64,000 bases of DNA. It comes from Comamonadaceae bacterium 2FH (GTDB taxonomy: Bacteria > Pseudomonadota > Gammaproteobacteria > Burkholderiales > Burkholderiaceae_C). The stretch spans positions 1 through 64,000 of the forward strand of contig SCMQ01000017.1 of the NCBI GenBank assembly GCA_005503335.1. Reading direction: 5' to 3'. The position numbers and the translations under genes are program-made. A model generated the notes under the pieces. It saw only the letters and a list, made by a program, of their open reading frames with translations. It did no database searches and was not told the DNA's origin. Positions 63,663 to 64,000 of this stretch are shown piece after piece (the first letter of the stretch is position 1; each line of letters starts with the position of its first letter).

Positions 63663-64000
63663 ATGCTGACCGTCAAGAACATCAACCAGTACTACGGCGG
63701 CTCGCACATCCTGCGCGATGTGAGCCTCGAGGCCCAGGCGGGCAAGGTCACGGTGCTGCTGGGCCGTAACGGCGTGGGCAAGACCACGCTGCTCAAGAGC
63801 CTGATGGGCCTGGTGCCCATCAAGACCGGCAGCATCGACTTCGAAGGCCAGGCCATCCACCAGGCCACGCCCTACGAGCGCGCGCGCGCCGGCATAGGCT
63901 ATGTGCCGCAGGGCCGCGAGATCTTCGCGCGCCTGACGGTCGAGGAAAACCTGCGCATGGGCCTGGCCTACAAGAGCGCCGGCACGCCCGTGCCGGCCGA
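63663..64000 (+). CDS. urtE: Urea ABC transporter ATP-binding protein UrtE (5' part)
   Basis: The first 112 residues of a LivF-type ATPase, cut by the window edge. It has MLTVKNINQYYGGSHILRDV, Walker A LLGRNGVGKTTLLKS (GRNGVGKT is typical of UrtE) and the Q-loop GYVPQGREIF. It is the fifth gene of the urt operon. A GGAGGAGG-rich stretch from the hairpin repeat lies just before the ATG and may serve as its ribosome site. In relatives ureD commonly follows; it would lie right of the window. Confidence 0.93.
   Translation, partial: MLTVKNINQYYGGSHILRDVSLEAQAGKVTVLLGRNGVGKTTLLKSLMGLVPIKTGSIDFEGQAIHQATPYERARAGIGYVPQGREIFARLTVEENLRMGLAYKSAGTPVPA

Overview
The window is GC-rich DNA (very high third-position GC, long antisense shadow frames) from a betaproteobacterium of the Burkholderiales, most likely a Comamonadaceae relative. 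The evidence is the gene order yicC-gmk-rpoZ-spoT, the rph-rdgB-hemW run, the Bug-type solute receptor, the urease/urt locus and the C-rich/G-rich hairpin repeats between genes. No species can be named from sequence alone.

Layout. (1) 1-112: the 3' end (domains V and VI) of a group II intron cut by the window edge. (2) 261-5242: a leftward, overlapping operon of an HD-GYP phosphodiesterase, two MscS channels, a CPA2 antiporter and a DUF389 membrane protein, with a visible promoter. (3) 5287-8494: a soluble GAF-PAS-PAS histidine kinase, an unusual HTH-then-receiver protein and a receiver-only regulator. (4) 8539-20812: an exported-protein operon of an OmpA-like protein and four DUF11/SdrD-B-type repeat proteins, one ending in a probable beta-barrel. 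(5) 20879-24681: greB, spoT, rpoZ, gmk.

(6) 24685-32124 is the most interesting stretch. It is a ~7.4 kb island inserted exactly in the 3' end of yicC. Both ends carry the yicC 3'-terminal sequence (att core, 13/14 identical), a 19-bp direct repeat lies just inside each end, and a truncated integrase start remains at the right end. The cargo is a 2OG-Fe(II)-oxygenase-like protein translationally linked, through a TTG start, to a primase-helicase-nuclease fusion resembling TOTE conflict systems. A convergent AlbA_2/Schlafen-type ATP-binding regulator carries three copies of a 9-bp operator at its start codon and three more in the same layout inside its own coding sequence. This looks like a regulated biological-conflict (defence) module.

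(7) 32104-38143: yicC, a Ser/Thr kinase and PP2C phosphatase pair, a 272-bp MITE-like element with 29-bp perfect inverted ends, rph, an 83-bp tandem repeat, rdgB, hemW and tRNA-Ser(UGA). (8) 38219-44149: a metallophosphatase-like secreted protein, then a small catabolic regulon: a Bug receptor and sulfatase, an AraC regulator, and a NicC-like flavin monooxygenase. The two rightward units have near-identical promoters. (9) 44387-48196: a FeeM-like acyltransferase and a membrane GGDEF-EAL protein. (10) 48301-64000: urea metabolism. Leftward ureA-(small His-rich membrane protein)-ureB-C-E-F-G lies next to a rightward transporter-like sensor kinase and LuxR regulator, a HepT/MNT pair, and urtABCD with the start of urtE. 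ureD is not in the window. Urea would be imported by Urt, cleaved by urease, and probably sensed through the NCS1-like kinase.
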